Of a stretch of DNA of 9,316 bases, positions 1-6,342 are shown in pieces. The DNA comes from an uncultured Collinsella sp. Lineage in GTDB: Bacteria > Actinomycetota > Coriobacteriia > Coriobacteriales > Coriobacteriaceae. Position 1 is the stretch's first letter. Each line of letters begins with the position of its first letter. Below the pieces are notes generated by a model. It was not told where the DNA came from, did no database searches, and saw nothing but the letters and a program-made list of their open reading frames with translations. The position numbers were made by a program, and so were the translations under genes. The stretch covers positions 1 through 9,316 of the forward strand of contig CABUGR010000028.1 in assembly GCA_902491135.1 (NCBI GenBank), written 5' to 3'.

Positions 1-188
1 ACAGCTCGTATCTTTCGGGCATTAACGTGGCCGAGCTCATGTACGCGGCAAACGTCGTGATGGCCCACGCAATCGACCTGTCGCAGGTGCTTATGCTCTA
101 CGGCCTGGTGTTTGCGATGTACTTTGTGCTCAACTTTGGCATCTCGTTGCTGGTGAGGGCTTATCAACGCCGTATCGTAGCCGCATAG
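1..188 (+). CDS. Polar amino acid ABC transporter permease, C-terminal fragment
   Basis: This is the last 61 codons of a gene that begins before the window; the reading frame starts at base 3 and ends with TAG at 186-188. The peptide has the look of the C-terminus of HisM/GlnP-type permeases: a short segment GINVAELMYAANVV, which fits the end of the cytoplasmic loop before the last helix, then a long hydrophobic helix (about LMLYGLVFAMYFVLNFGISL), then a basic tail (RAYQRR) expected on the cytoplasmic side by the positive-inside rule. Such permeases form the membrane channel of ABC importers for amino acids such as glutamine, histidine or arginine. The substrate cannot be told from this fragment, and no ATPase or binding-protein gene is visible. 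The stop codon touches the inverted repeat at 188-295. The family call is by motif memory and is moderately sure. Confidence 0.7.
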   Translation, partial: SSYLSGINVAELMYAANVVMAHAIDLSQVLMLYGLVFAMYFVLNFGISLLVRAYQRRIVAA

Positions 189-295
189 TCCTGGTTTCCC
201 AAGCACGGCACCTTGCCTCTCAATCGTCGCTTGCGTACATTTAGTACGCGGCGCTCCTCTTTCGGGGCAATCTGTCGCACTTGGGAAACCAGGAC
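188..295. repeat. Hairpin element with perfect 16-bp terminal inverted repeats
   Basis: Bases 188-203 (GTCCTGGTTTCCCAAG) and 280-295 are perfect reverse complements. The 76-bp interior has its own small hairpin, GCGTAC-attta-GTACGC, near its centre. The element starts at the last base of the permease stop codon. No T-run follows it on either strand, so it does not look like a simple terminator. No ORF fits inside. It resembles a REP- or MITE-like non-autonomous repeat; a structured RNA end protecting the upstream message is an alternative. Confidence 0.7.
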
Positions 296-359
296 GGTCG
301 TAAGTGACAAAATGGGAATCAGGAATCGCCTATTTCTCATTTGCTAGAAAGGAATCGCG

Positions 360-983
360 ATGAGCGATCTGGAGAATAAGAAGAATCCTGTGGTCATTAC
401 CATCGCGCGCGACTTTGGCGCCGAGGGCCACGAGATTGGCCGCATGCTTGCCGACGAGTTGGGGATTCCGCTGTACGATAACGAGCTGCTGGTACGTGCG
501 TCGCTGCGCGCGGGCGAGTCGCTCGATAAGATGGCCGCCTATGATGAGCGTCTGGCCGTGGAGAACATGGCGTTTCTGCCCGACCGCTACGATGCGCGTT
601 CGTACTCGGATAAGTTGTTCCAAAAGATGAGCCAGGTGATTTTGGATCTGGGCGAGACCGAGAGCTGCATTATCGAAGGTCGCCTGTCCGACTACCTGCT
701 GCGTAACAACCCCAACCACATTGCCGTGTTGGTGACCGCACCCTTTGAGGACCGCGTCGAGATTGTGCGCAAGAAGCGTGGCCTTAACAAAAAGAAGGGC
801 GCCAAGCTGGTCAAACAGCAGCAGAAGGCGCGCGAGGCGTTCTATAAGCGCTATAGCGCCGGCAAGTGGAAGATGACGAGCGGTAAAGACATCGTCGTCA
901 ACCGCGCCAAGCTGGGCCGCGAAGGCTGCAAGGACGTCATCGCCGCGGCCTACCGCTACAAGGTGGCGCAGCTCGAAGGCTAG
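360..983 (+). CDS. Cytidylate kinase-like family protein (Cytidylate_kin2 type)
   Basis: The 207-residue protein begins with a P-loop-like region, ITIARDFGAEGHEIGRMLA (about residues 13-31), then ELGIPLYDNELL. This matches the opening of Cytidylate_kin2 proteins, usually I-S-R-E-x-G-S-G-G-x-x-I-G; here the central Gly-Ser-Gly-Gly reads Gly-Ala-Glu-Gly, so it departs from the usual glycine-rich loop. A second family landmark, IIEGRLSDYLLRNNPN, lies about residues 101-116, followed by VLVTAPFEDRVE and a Lys/Arg-rich segment (KKRGLNKKKGAK) that fits a nucleotide-binding lid. Family members are predicted cytoplasmic nucleoside-phosphate kinases, but their substrate is generally unproven, so I do not call it cmk. 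The start is supported by AGAAAGGA a few bases upstream. A strong terminator follows the stop at once, so it seems to be transcribed alone or as the last gene of a unit. Confidence 0.85.
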   Translation: MSDLENKKNPVVITIARDFGAEGHEIGRMLADELGIPLYDNELLVRASLRAGESLDKMAAYDERLAVENMAFLPDRYDARSYSDKLFQKMSQVILDLGETESCIIEGRLSDYLLRNNPNHIAVLVTAPFEDRVEIVRKKRGLNKKKGAKLVKQQQKAREAFYKRYSAGKWKMTSGKDIVVNRAKLGREGCKDVIAAAYRYKVAQLEG

Positions 984-990
984 CTGACCA

Positions 991-1036
991 AAACCACCAC
1001 AAAGGGGACAGGCACCTTTGTGGTGGTTTTTGTTTT
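991..1036 (+). terminator. Rho-independent terminator of the kinase-like gene, formed by a repeat arm
   Basis: A perfect 15-bp stem pairs 991-1005 (AAACCACCACAAAGG) with 1015-1029 around a 9-base loop, followed by a T-tract reading TTTTTGTTTT at 1027-1036. It begins 8 bases after the kinase-like stop codon. The hairpin is also the left arm of the inverted pair described at 993-1373, so a dispersed repeat appears to serve as the terminator. Confidence 0.85.
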
Positions 1037-1373
1037 AGGCCGAGGGGAAGGCCTTGGCGGCGGTGTCTATCCTCGGCTTTTGCAAAATCTCGATCTGTAA
1101 CACCAAGCCAGCGAAAATGGCTCTAACTGTTACAGATTTAGATGAACCGTCCGGCCGTCAGCCCAACGTCTTGATCTGTAACACCAGGCGGCATATTTGG
1201 CCTCTAGCTGTTACAGATTGAGATAAAGCGGAGGCGGCTGGCGCAATATCTCGATCTGTAACAACTACGATGCTCAACAGGGCCTAACTGTTACAGATTG
1301 AGACAAACGCCGGAATTGGTTTGCCGACCAGGCCCCCAACCACTACAAAGGTGCCTGTCCCCATCGTGGTGGT
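993..1373. repeat. Inverted 35-bp pair bracketing a hairpin array
   Basis: Bases 993-1027 and the reverse complement of 1339-1373 agree at 32 of 35 positions. Both carry the core GGGGACAGGCACCTTTGT. Each arm is itself nearly palindromic, with ACCACCAC at one end and GTGGT at the other. The 311 bp between the arms holds the three-unit array at 1088-1303 and no convincing ORF. The structure suggests a non-autonomous mobile repeat or two REP-like units in opposite orientation. No target-site duplication is obvious next to the arms. Confidence 0.7.
1088..1303. repeat. Array of six alternating inverted 15-mers, three hairpin units
   Basis: Six 15-mers lie at 1088-1102, 1128-1142, 1169-1183, 1209-1223, 1249-1263 and 1289-1303. 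Odd copies read TCTCGATCTGTAACA (TCTT in the third); even copies read TGTTACAGATTGAGA (TTTAGA in the second). Start-to-start steps are 40, 41, 40, 40 and 40 bases. The three hairpin loops are all exactly 25 bases but differ in sequence; the loop of unit 1 has its own small stem, AGCCA-gcgaaaa-TGGCT. The bases before each odd copy also look related, so the array may be a diverged tandem triplication of an 80-bp unit. No ORF is seen inside. Function is unknown: REP-like repeat, tandem operator sites and folded RNA are all possible. Confidence 0.8.
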
Positions 1374-1387
1374 CGGGCGGCCGGCAT

Positions 1388-1427
1388 AGAAAAAGTCCCC
1401 GCCGGGCGTGTGCTCGACGGGGACTTT
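1388..1427 (-). terminator. Rho-independent terminator downstream of nfnB
   Basis: AAAGTCCCCG at 1392-1401 pairs with CGGGGACTTT at 1418-1427 around a 16-base GC-rich loop. Read on the minus strand, the hairpin is followed by CTTTTTCT. It lies about 30 bases past the nfnB stop codon and is well placed to end the nfnAB transcript. Confidence 0.85.
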
Positions 1428-1455
1428 GCCGTTTGGGGGCTAGCGCTGCAGGTGA

Positions 1456-2865
1456 TTATTCGCCCAGCAGGCTCTTGGTGATGGAGGCAGCGGCCTTCTT
1501 GCCGGCGCCCATCGCCAGAATGACCGTAGCGGCACCGGTGACGATGTCGCCGCCGGCCCAGATGCGGGGATCGGTGGTCTGGCCGGTCTCCTCGTCGGCA
1601 ACGATGTAGCCCCACTTGTTGAGCTCCATCTTGCCGCCGATCTTGGCAGCGAAGGGGTTGGCGTTGGTGCCGATAGCCGAGATCGCGACGTCGCAGGGGA
1701 TCTCCTCGATGGCGCCCTCGATGGGCACCGGGCGACGACGGCCGGACTCGTCAGGCTCGCCGAGTTCCATCTTCTGGACCTTGACGGCGCACACGGAGCC
1801 GTCCTCGCCAGCGACAAACTCGAGCGGGGAGACGAGCGGCAGAACCTCGACGCCCTCGGCCTTGGCATGGTGCAGCTCGGCACGACGGCAGGGCATCTCG
1901 TCCTCGGTACGACGGTAGGCGATGATGGCGTGCTCGGCGCCCAGGCGCTTGGCGGTACGGACGGCGTCCATAGCCACGTTGCCGCCACCAAAGACAACGA
2001 CGTTCTTGCCGTGCTTGGTGGGGGTGTCGTACTCGGGGAACTTGTTGGCCTTCATCAGGTTCACGCGGGTGAGGTACTCGTTCGCGAAGAAGACGTTGGG
2101 CAGGTTCTCGCCGGGGACGTTGAGGAACTTGGGCAGGCCAGCGCCGGTCGCCACGTAGATGGCGTCGAAGCCCTGCTCGAACAGCTCCTCGGCCGTGGCC
2201 ATGTTGCCTACGACGGAGTTGTACTCAAACTTGACGCCCATGTCCTCCAGGCCGTCGATCTCGCGCTTGACGACCGCCTTGGGCAGACGGAACTCGGGGA
2301 TGCCGTAGACCAGCACGCCGCCGCCGGTGAAGAAGGCCTCGAAGACGGTGACGTCAAAGCCGTTGCGGGCGAGCTCGCCGGCGCAGGTGATGCCGGACGG
2401 GCCAGAGCCGACGACGGCGACCTTCTTGCCGTTCTTGGGGGCCATCTTGGGCGTGGAGGCGAGCTCGGGGCGGTCACCCAGGAAGCGCTCGAGCTGGCCG
2501 ATGGCCACGGGCTCGGACTTCTTGCCACGGATGCACTTGCCCTCGCACTGGTTCTCCTGCGGGCAGACGCGACCGCAGATGGCGGGAAGCATGGAGTCCT
2601 CGCGGATGGTATCGAGAGCGCCGCCAAAGTCCTTCTCGCGGATCTGCTCGATAAAGCGGGGGATGTTGATGTTGACGGGGCAGCCCTCAACACAGAACGG
2701 CTTCTTGCAGTTGAGGCAGCGCTCGGCCTCGGCCAGCGCCATCTCCTCGGTGAAGCCCTTGTCGACGGGGCGGAAGTCGCAGGCGCGCTCGGCAGCCGGC
2801 TCCTCGTTATCGGGGGTGCGGGGCGACTTCATATCGGCAACGAAACGACCGTTAACTAGTGGCAT
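1456..2865 (-). CDS. nfnB: NfnB subunit, ferredoxin/NADPH-binding (glutamate synthase small-subunit fold)
   Basis: The 469-residue protein has the layout of NfnB and related GltD-like proteins. An N-terminal iron-sulfur domain carries Cys50, 53, 58 and 62 (CLNCKKPFCVEGCP) and Cys97, 101, 107 and 111 (CGRVCPQENQCEGKC), enough for two [4Fe-4S] clusters. A first dinucleotide fold has GSGPSG at residues 154-159 for FAD, and a second has GGGNVAMD at 294-301 for NAD(P)H. The C-terminal FAD motif includes WAGGDIVTGAATVILAMGAGKKAA. Automatic annotation often names such proteins NADPH-dependent glutamate synthase; no glutamate synthase large subunit is visible here, and the neighbour is an NfnA-like protein, so the electron-bifurcating NADH-dependent reduced ferredoxin:NADP+ oxidoreductase is the better call. 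The start ATG overlaps the end of nfnA by 10 bp and follows GAGGAAAAG, which suggests translational coupling. The length matches the family. A sulfide-dehydrogenase-like SudA role remains possible. Confidence 0.88.
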   Translation of the reverse strand: MPLVNGRFVADMKSPRTPDNEEPAAERACDFRPVDKGFTEEMALAEAERCLNCKKPFCVEGCPVNINIPRFIEQIREKDFGGALDTIREDSMLPAICGRVCPQENQCEGKCIRGKKSEPVAIGQLERFLGDRPELASTPKMAPKNGKKVAVVGSGPSGITCAGELARNGFDVTVFEAFFTGGGVLVYGIPEFRLPKAVVKREIDGLEDMGVKFEYNSVVGNMATAEELFEQGFDAIYVATGAGLPKFLNVPGENLPNVFFANEYLTRVNLMKANKFPEYDTPTKHGKNVVVFGGGNVAMDAVRTAKRLGAEHAIIAYRRTEDEMPCRRAELHHAKAEGVEVLPLVSPLEFVAGEDGSVCAVKVQKMELGEPDESGRRRPVPIEGAIEEIPCDVAISAIGTNANPFAAKIGGKMELNKWGYIVADEETGQTTDPRIWAGGDIVTGAATVILAMGAGKKAAASITKSLLGE

Positions 2866-3695
2866 GCGCAGCTCTTTTCCTCATAGGCCTTGAGGGACTC
2901 GCCCTCTTCGGAACGGTAAGCGGCCTGGCGGGCACGAAGGTCATCCCAGTCGACCAGGGTGGCATCGAAGTCGGGGCCGTCGACGCAAGCAAACTTGGTC
3001 ACGCCGCCCACCTCGACGCGGCAGCAGCCGCACATGCCGGTGCCGTCAACCATGATGGGGTTGAGGGACGCGGTGATGGGGGTGTCGTACTTCTGGGCGG
3101 TGAGGGTCGAGAACTTCATCATCGGAACGGGGCCGACGCAGAAGACCTGGCTCACGGCCTTGTCCTGCAGCAGACGCTCCAGCGGAGCGGTGACAACGCC
3201 CTGCTCGCCGTAGGAGCCGTCGTCAGTGGTGATGTGGATGTGGTCCTCGTCGAGGAGCTCGCGGAACTGGTCCTCCATGAGCAGGAGGTCCTTGGTGCGG
3301 GCGCCCATGATGGCGTGCACCTCGTGGCCGGTCTCGACCAGGTGCTTGGCGACCGGGAAGGCAATTGCCAGGCCGACGCCGCCGCCAATGACGGCGCAGG
3401 GGCCCTCAGCCATCTCGGTGGGAACGCCCAGCGGGCCCACGACGTCGCGCAGCGACTCGCCGGCCTCGTAGGTGGAAAGCATCTCGGTGGTCTTGCCGAT
3501 CACCATGAAGATGAACTCGACCCAGCCCTCGTCACCGTTCCAGCCGGCCAGGGTAAACGGGACACGCTCGCCCGTCTCGTTGGCGCGAACCATGAGGAAC
3601 TGTCCAGCGTGCGCATGCTTGGCGATTGCAGGCGCCTCGATGCGGAACTTGAACACCTTCTCCGAGAACTGCGTCTTCTCCAGGATCTTATACAT
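2856..3695 (-). CDS. nfnA: NfnA subunit, FAD/NAD and [2Fe-2S] protein
   Basis: The 279-residue protein matches the ferredoxin-reductase-like subunit NfnA, also annotated as sulfide/dihydroorotate dehydrogenase-like FAD/NAD-binding protein. RVPFTLA at residues 44-50 fits the FAD-binding motif of the beta-barrel domain, and IGGGVGLA at about 103-110 fits the pyridine-nucleotide loop. Near the C-terminus MCGCCRV with Cys222, 224 and 225, then Cys237 in FACVDGP, provides ligands for a [2Fe-2S] cluster. In the family this subunit binds NADH and, with NfnB, couples transhydrogenation between NADH and NADP+ to ferredoxin oxidation or reduction in the cytoplasm. The start ATG follows AAGAGAGGGG with 4 bases between. 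The last residues, KSCACH, add two more cysteines of unknown role. It is the first gene of a two-gene operon; a TATAAT lies about 105 bases upstream. Confidence 0.88.
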   Translation of the reverse strand: MYKILEKTQFSEKVFKFRIEAPAIAKHAHAGQFLMVRANETGERVPFTLAGWNGDEGWVEFIFMVIGKTTEMLSTYEAGESLRDVVGPLGVPTEMAEGPCAVIGGGVGLAIAFPVAKHLVETGHEVHAIMGARTKDLLLMEDQFRELLDEDHIHITTDDGSYGEQGVVTAPLERLLQDKAVSQVFCVGPVPMMKFSTLTAQKYDTPITASLNPIMVDGTGMCGCCRVEVGGVTKFACVDGPDFDATLVDWDDLRARQAAYRSEEGESLKAYEEKSCACH

Positions 3696-3800
3696 AGAAC
3701 CCCTCTCTTGTTAGGGCTGCCGAACCGTGCCTCCACGGAAATGGACGGTAGCCCGAATAAAACCGTACGCGCACAGGCGTTGTGCAGACATACGGTGCAA

Positions 3801-3806
3801 ATTATA
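3801..3806 (-). promoter_or_regulatory. Candidate -10 box for nfnAB
   Basis: The minus strand reads GGGTATAATTTGC here, a perfect TATAAT. No good -35 hexamer stands 16-18 bases upstream. A start site near 3794 would give a leader of about 98 bases containing short inverted segments (for example CCGTGGAGGCACGG). I see no known riboswitch in it. Confidence 0.45.
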
Positions 3807-3875
3807 CCCTCATGGCAATGTCGCTTACGTGTTTCTTTGGCAGGTGGGAAAAGGGTTTATCCACTTCGGCCTACC

Positions 3876-4060
3876 AAATAGGGACAGGTTTATTTTGGTC
3901 GGTTTTATCAGGCAAAACGGCAAAGGGGCCGGCCTCGGGTTGTGATGAGGCCGGCCCCCTTTGGGGCGCTGCATATGTATGGCGGCACAGGGTTTATTAC
4001 GGCGCGGCTGTCATGGCGTTTCCGTAGATAAAACCTGCCAAAATAACCCTGTCCCTAAAT
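3876..4060. repeat. Inverted-repeat element with GGGACAGG termini
   Basis: Bases 3876-3909 and the reverse complement of 4027-4060 agree at 29 of 34 positions; both contain AGGGACAGG followed by TTATTTTGG and end in GGTTTTATC. The total is 185 bp, ending 8 bases before the pth stop codon. The interior holds the GC-rich hairpin at 3922-3962 and no ORF. It fills much of the 373-bp gap between nfnA and pth. Likely a non-autonomous repeat of the same general style as the elements at 993-1373, 4813-5016 and 6343-6542, though the terminus sequence is different. Confidence 0.7.
3922..3962 (-). terminator. GC-rich hairpin, possible terminator of pth
   Basis: AAAGGGGCCGGCCTC (3922-3936) pairs with 3947-3962 around a 10-base loop, with one bulged C. 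On the minus strand it lies about 105 bases past the pth stop. The following bases, GCCGTTTTGCC, give only a weak T-tract, so termination is plausible but not certain. Confidence 0.5.
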
Positions 4061-4068
4061 AGTAGGTT

Positions 4069-4698
4069 TTAGTGCTTGCCGTTGGCGGAGGCGGCGCCGT
4101 TGACATGGTCGCGAGCATAGACTACGCCGTGCACAATCGCCAGGCCGGCGGCGTCGGCCGCGCGGGCGCAGGTGTCCTGGAAATCCTCGGCCTCGCGGGC
4201 GCGCAGCTGCTTAAGCACGTAGTCGGCGACGGCCATCTTGCCGGGAGGGTTGCCGATGCCGGTGCGGATGCGGCTGAAGTCGCGGCTGCCCATCTTATCG
4301 ATGATGGAACGCAGGCCGTTGTGACCGGCATGGCCGCCGCCCACCTTAACACGCACGTCGCCGGCGGGAATATCGAGCTCGTCGTGGATGACGAGCAGCT
4401 CCTCGGCCTTGATCTTGTACTCGCGGCAGAGTTTGGAGATGGGCCCGCCCGAGGTGTTCATGTACGACTGCGGCTTGACCAGTACAATCTGGCGCTTGCC
4501 GCCCTCTTCCTCGGGATCGTTGATGTTGATGAGCGCGATCTCGGCGCCTGCTTGGTTTTTCCAGTACGTGACGCCGGCCTGACGGGCCAGCTCGTCGATC
4601 GCCTTAAAACCGGCGTTGTGGCGGGTCTCGGCATACTCATCGCCAGGGTTGCCAAGTCCGGCAACCATGCGAATCTTAAGCGGCTGTGCAGCTGCCAT
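4069..4698 (-). CDS. pth: Peptidyl-tRNA hydrolase
   Basis: Pth hydrolyses the ester bond of peptidyl-tRNAs that drop off the ribosome, freeing tRNA for reuse in the cytoplasm. The 209-residue protein shows all the classic landmarks: GLGNPGDEYAETRHNAGF with Asn17 and catalytic His27 (His20 in E. coli), KPQSYMNTSG with Asn81, VIHDELDIPAG with Asp106, and GGGHAGHNGLRS with His126 and Asn127. I start it at the ATG at 4696-4698, because AAAGG lies about 6 bases before it; the ATG two codons earlier abuts the AAAGG directly. A longer frame extends to 4803, but that extra peptide (MTAVQTPPNN and on) is not family-like and covers the likely promoter. The C-terminus is longer than in E. coli Pth and ends in a small-residue tail, NGAASANGKH. 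Confidence 0.95.
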   Translation of the reverse strand: MAAAQPLKIRMVAGLGNPGDEYAETRHNAGFKAIDELARQAGVTYWKNQAGAEIALININDPEEEGGKRQIVLVKPQSYMNTSGGPISKLCREYKIKAEELLVIHDELDIPAGDVRVKVGGGHAGHNGLRSIIDKMGSRDFSRIRTGIGNPPGKMAVADYVLKQLRAREAEDFQDTCARAADAAGLAIVHGVVYARDHVNGAASANGKH

Positions 4699-4728
4699 GT
4701 TCATCCTTTCGTTGATTTGTCGCCTGCT

Positions 4729-4757
4729 ATGGTGAGCGACCCTGTTGCCGCTGTCAA
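4729..4757 (-). promoter_or_regulatory. Candidate promoter of pth
   Basis: On the minus strand a perfect TTGACA (complement of 4752-4757) is followed after exactly 17 bases by CACCAT (complement of 4729-4734). The -10 box is poor overall but keeps the key A at position 2 and T at position 6. A start near 4722 would give a leader of about 24 bases. It lies between the repeat element at 4813 and pth, so pth may be transcribed independently of prs. Confidence 0.4.
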
Positions 4758-4812
4758 ATGGAGGGCAATTGAGGTTGTTTGGGGGCGTTTGGACGGCCGT
4801 CAAAATCCGAGG

Positions 4813-5016
4813 TGGACAGTTAGTTCAGATACGTATAAGTTCTGAGGACTCGAATTGCTCAATTCAATGCCGATACGTTGTTTTGGAACTTTAGTTAGTC
4901 CATATGACGCTGTTTTGAAGTCTACCCCGCTTTCAAATAGGGCGAATGGTATAGAGATAGCTGCAAAACAGCCTAATTCAATGTGTCTATTTATACGTAT
5001 TTGAACTAACTGTCCA
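4813..5016. repeat. About 204-bp element with 26-bp terminal inverted repeats (copy 1)
   Basis: Bases 4813-4838, beginning TGGACAGTTAGTTCAGAT, and the reverse complement of 4991-5016 agree at 25 of 26 positions. The interior is visibly AT-rich compared with the surrounding genes and contains a second inverted pair, GCTGTTTTG and CAAAACAGC, plus a direct repeat AATTCAATG. No ORF is convincing. It lies just downstream of the nuclease-like gene, and a second element with the same termini lies just upstream of that gene at 6343-6542. No flanking target duplication is apparent. Confidence 0.8.
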
Positions 5017-5049
5017 GCCCTGTTCGACGGCGCACGGGTGATTCGCCGT

Positions 5050-6177
5050 TTAGACCGGCGCAAGGCCGATTCCGGCCCGCAGAGCGTTGAGCCAAGCGGC
5101 CTGACGCTTGCGATAGCCCTTGATGCGATATCGGAATCGGACTCCTGCGAGTCGATGCATCGTTTGGGCGAAGGCTTCGAGTGCAACAAGGTCTTTCATT
5201 TGGTCGCGATTGATAACCAGGACGTGGATGCCCATTGCCTTGAGGCCATTATTTCGATTGCCATCGTGGATGCGAGCGTTTTGAAGCTCATGCCCAATTC
5301 CGTTGTATTCGTTGTCGACTCCGGCTGCCGGGCAATATAGGTCGCAGATGGCATAGGGGATGCCCGAGGACATGTTGACCGCAAGAGTGTCGAAGTCGAT
5401 TCGATAGTTGAGTAGCAGGCCTCCCATGGGCAGACTGCAACATCCGAATCCTCCAAAGCGCATGGGCGCTCCGAGAACGGCAAACATTAGGGATTCGGCT
5501 GGGGATGCAGATCCGGGTCGGGCAAGTTTGACTGCCGTGCGAAACGATGTGTATGAGCTACTTTTGGCGAAGCGTGCAACCACCTCAAGCTCTTCGATAG
5601 TTGTGGCGGGCTCGCATTTGTAGTGTGCCTGTTCATAGCGGGTTTCGTTCTGTTGCTCGACCACCGACTGGTTGCCCAAGCAATCAAGATCGCCCGTCGC
5701 TGCGCAGCCATCGCCCTTGGGCCAGATGTCGTCATGGGCAATGGGGTATGTTGCCCCGGGAGGAAGGGAGTAGGTTCCGAGCAGTTCCATGAGAAGCATC
5801 AAGGTTTTGGCGACTGATTCATTTTTGGAACAAAGCATGGCTGTCACGGCAGGAGACGTTGCGTAGATGTCGGCCTCGACGTGCATAATTGCACCTTCAG
5901 GAAGCGGAGCGGTGAGAATATGCTGAAGAAGCCGCTTGTCGGGGCGTCTGTTGTCTTCGTCTGAAACGAGAAGATCGAGTAGTTCGGAATCATCTTCATC
6001 CCAGGCATCGAGTATCGAAAGTGCGTCAAAGTCTATCGCGTCATTATTGGGAATGCAGCTAGCCAAGGCCTGTGCTTGCTGTCCACTATCAACGGAGTCC
6101 CAGGGTAGGGCAGAGTACGTCCGTCGTGCGCGACGAATTGCGCGGAGGGCGGAGAAATGTGAAATCACGGTCGTCAT
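5050..6177 (-). CDS. Putative AbiEi/DUF559-like nuclease-domain protein
   Basis: The 375-residue protein has no assigned function. Its opening, ISHFSALRAIRRARR, resembles the start of AbiEi-type proteins of Coriobacteriia. After a variable middle part, a C-terminal domain from about residue 224 looks like a DUF559/Vsr-type restriction-endonuclease fold: SPAESLMFAVLGAP with Glu228, GGFG, CDLYCPAAGVDNEYNGIGHE with Asp279, Glu290 and His296, then a basic helix and GIHVLVINRDQM, where such domains often have a beta strand and V-T-x-x-Q. Related proteins as I remember them read E-Y-D here, while this one reads Glu290-Tyr291-Asn292, so activity may be lost or altered. No signal peptide or membrane helix is seen. 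No ribosome-binding site precedes the ATG; a short frame ends 2 bases before it. GC is lower than in neighbouring genes and the gene lies between two matching repeat elements, which suggests acquisition. A defence or toxin-antitoxin role is a guess. Confidence 0.6.
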   Translation of the reverse strand: MTTVISHFSALRAIRRARRTYSALPWDSVDSGQQAQALASCIPNNDAIDFDALSILDAWDEDDSELLDLLVSDEDNRRPDKRLLQHILTAPLPEGAIMHVEADIYATSPAVTAMLCSKNESVAKTLMLLMELLGTYSLPPGATYPIAHDDIWPKGDGCAATGDLDCLGNQSVVEQQNETRYEQAHYKCEPATTIEELEVVARFAKSSSYTSFRTAVKLARPGSASPAESLMFAVLGAPMRFGGFGCCSLPMGGLLLNYRIDFDTLAVNMSSGIPYAICDLYCPAAGVDNEYNGIGHELQNARIHDGNRNNGLKAMGIHVLVINRDQMKDLVALEAFAQTMHRLAGVRFRYRIKGYRKRQAAWLNALRAGIGLAPV

Positions 6178-6179
6178 GG

Positions 6180-6254
6180 CTATAACGTACTAAGTTGGCG
6201 GCAGAATGCGACCGCCATACCGTTCTTTTCGCTCAGCGGGGCGCTGCGCGCCAT
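6180..6254 (-). CDS. Possible 24-codon leader ORF upstream of the nuclease-like gene
   Basis: The frame starts at ATG 6252-6254 and stops with TAG at 6180-6182, two bases before the ATG of the nuclease-like gene. The peptide is MARSAPLSEKNGMAVAFCRQ and four more residues. The same frame stays open upstream into the repeat element, adding text such as AQYPAIPSTDFYRFHNTQPF, without a clear start codon. No strong ribosome-binding site is visible. It may be a leader peptide coupled to the downstream gene, a gene remnant or chance. Low confidence. Confidence 0.25.
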   Translation of the reverse strand: MARSAPLSEKNGMAVAFCRQLSTL

Positions 6255-6342
6255 GAACGGCTGGGTGTTATGAAATCGGTAGAAATCGGTTGAGGGGATT
6301 GCAGGATATTGAGCTCTGCCGCGAAGGTTGACGATAGCTACC

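Noticed and set aside
330..719. 129-aa minus-strand frame opposite the kinase-like gene
   Set aside because: No family-like motifs, and the opposite strand has a clear gene with a ribosome-binding site and a terminator.
1088..1303. CRISPR array
   Set aside because: The 15-mers alternate in orientation and are shorter than CRISPR repeats; there are only six, and no cas gene is in the window.
3696..3800. Riboswitch in the nfnA leader
   Set aside because: Short inverted segments exist, but I recognise no conserved riboswitch core.
2859..3881. 340-aa + strand frame opposite nfnA, and the 330-aa frame at 1867-2859 opposite nfnB
   Set aside because: Both are low-complexity antisense shadows of clearly conserved genes.
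4699..4803. Longer pth start giving 244 residues
   Set aside because: The extra peptide is not family-like, covers a TTGACA-type promoter, and the AAAGG sits correctly for the ATG at 4698.
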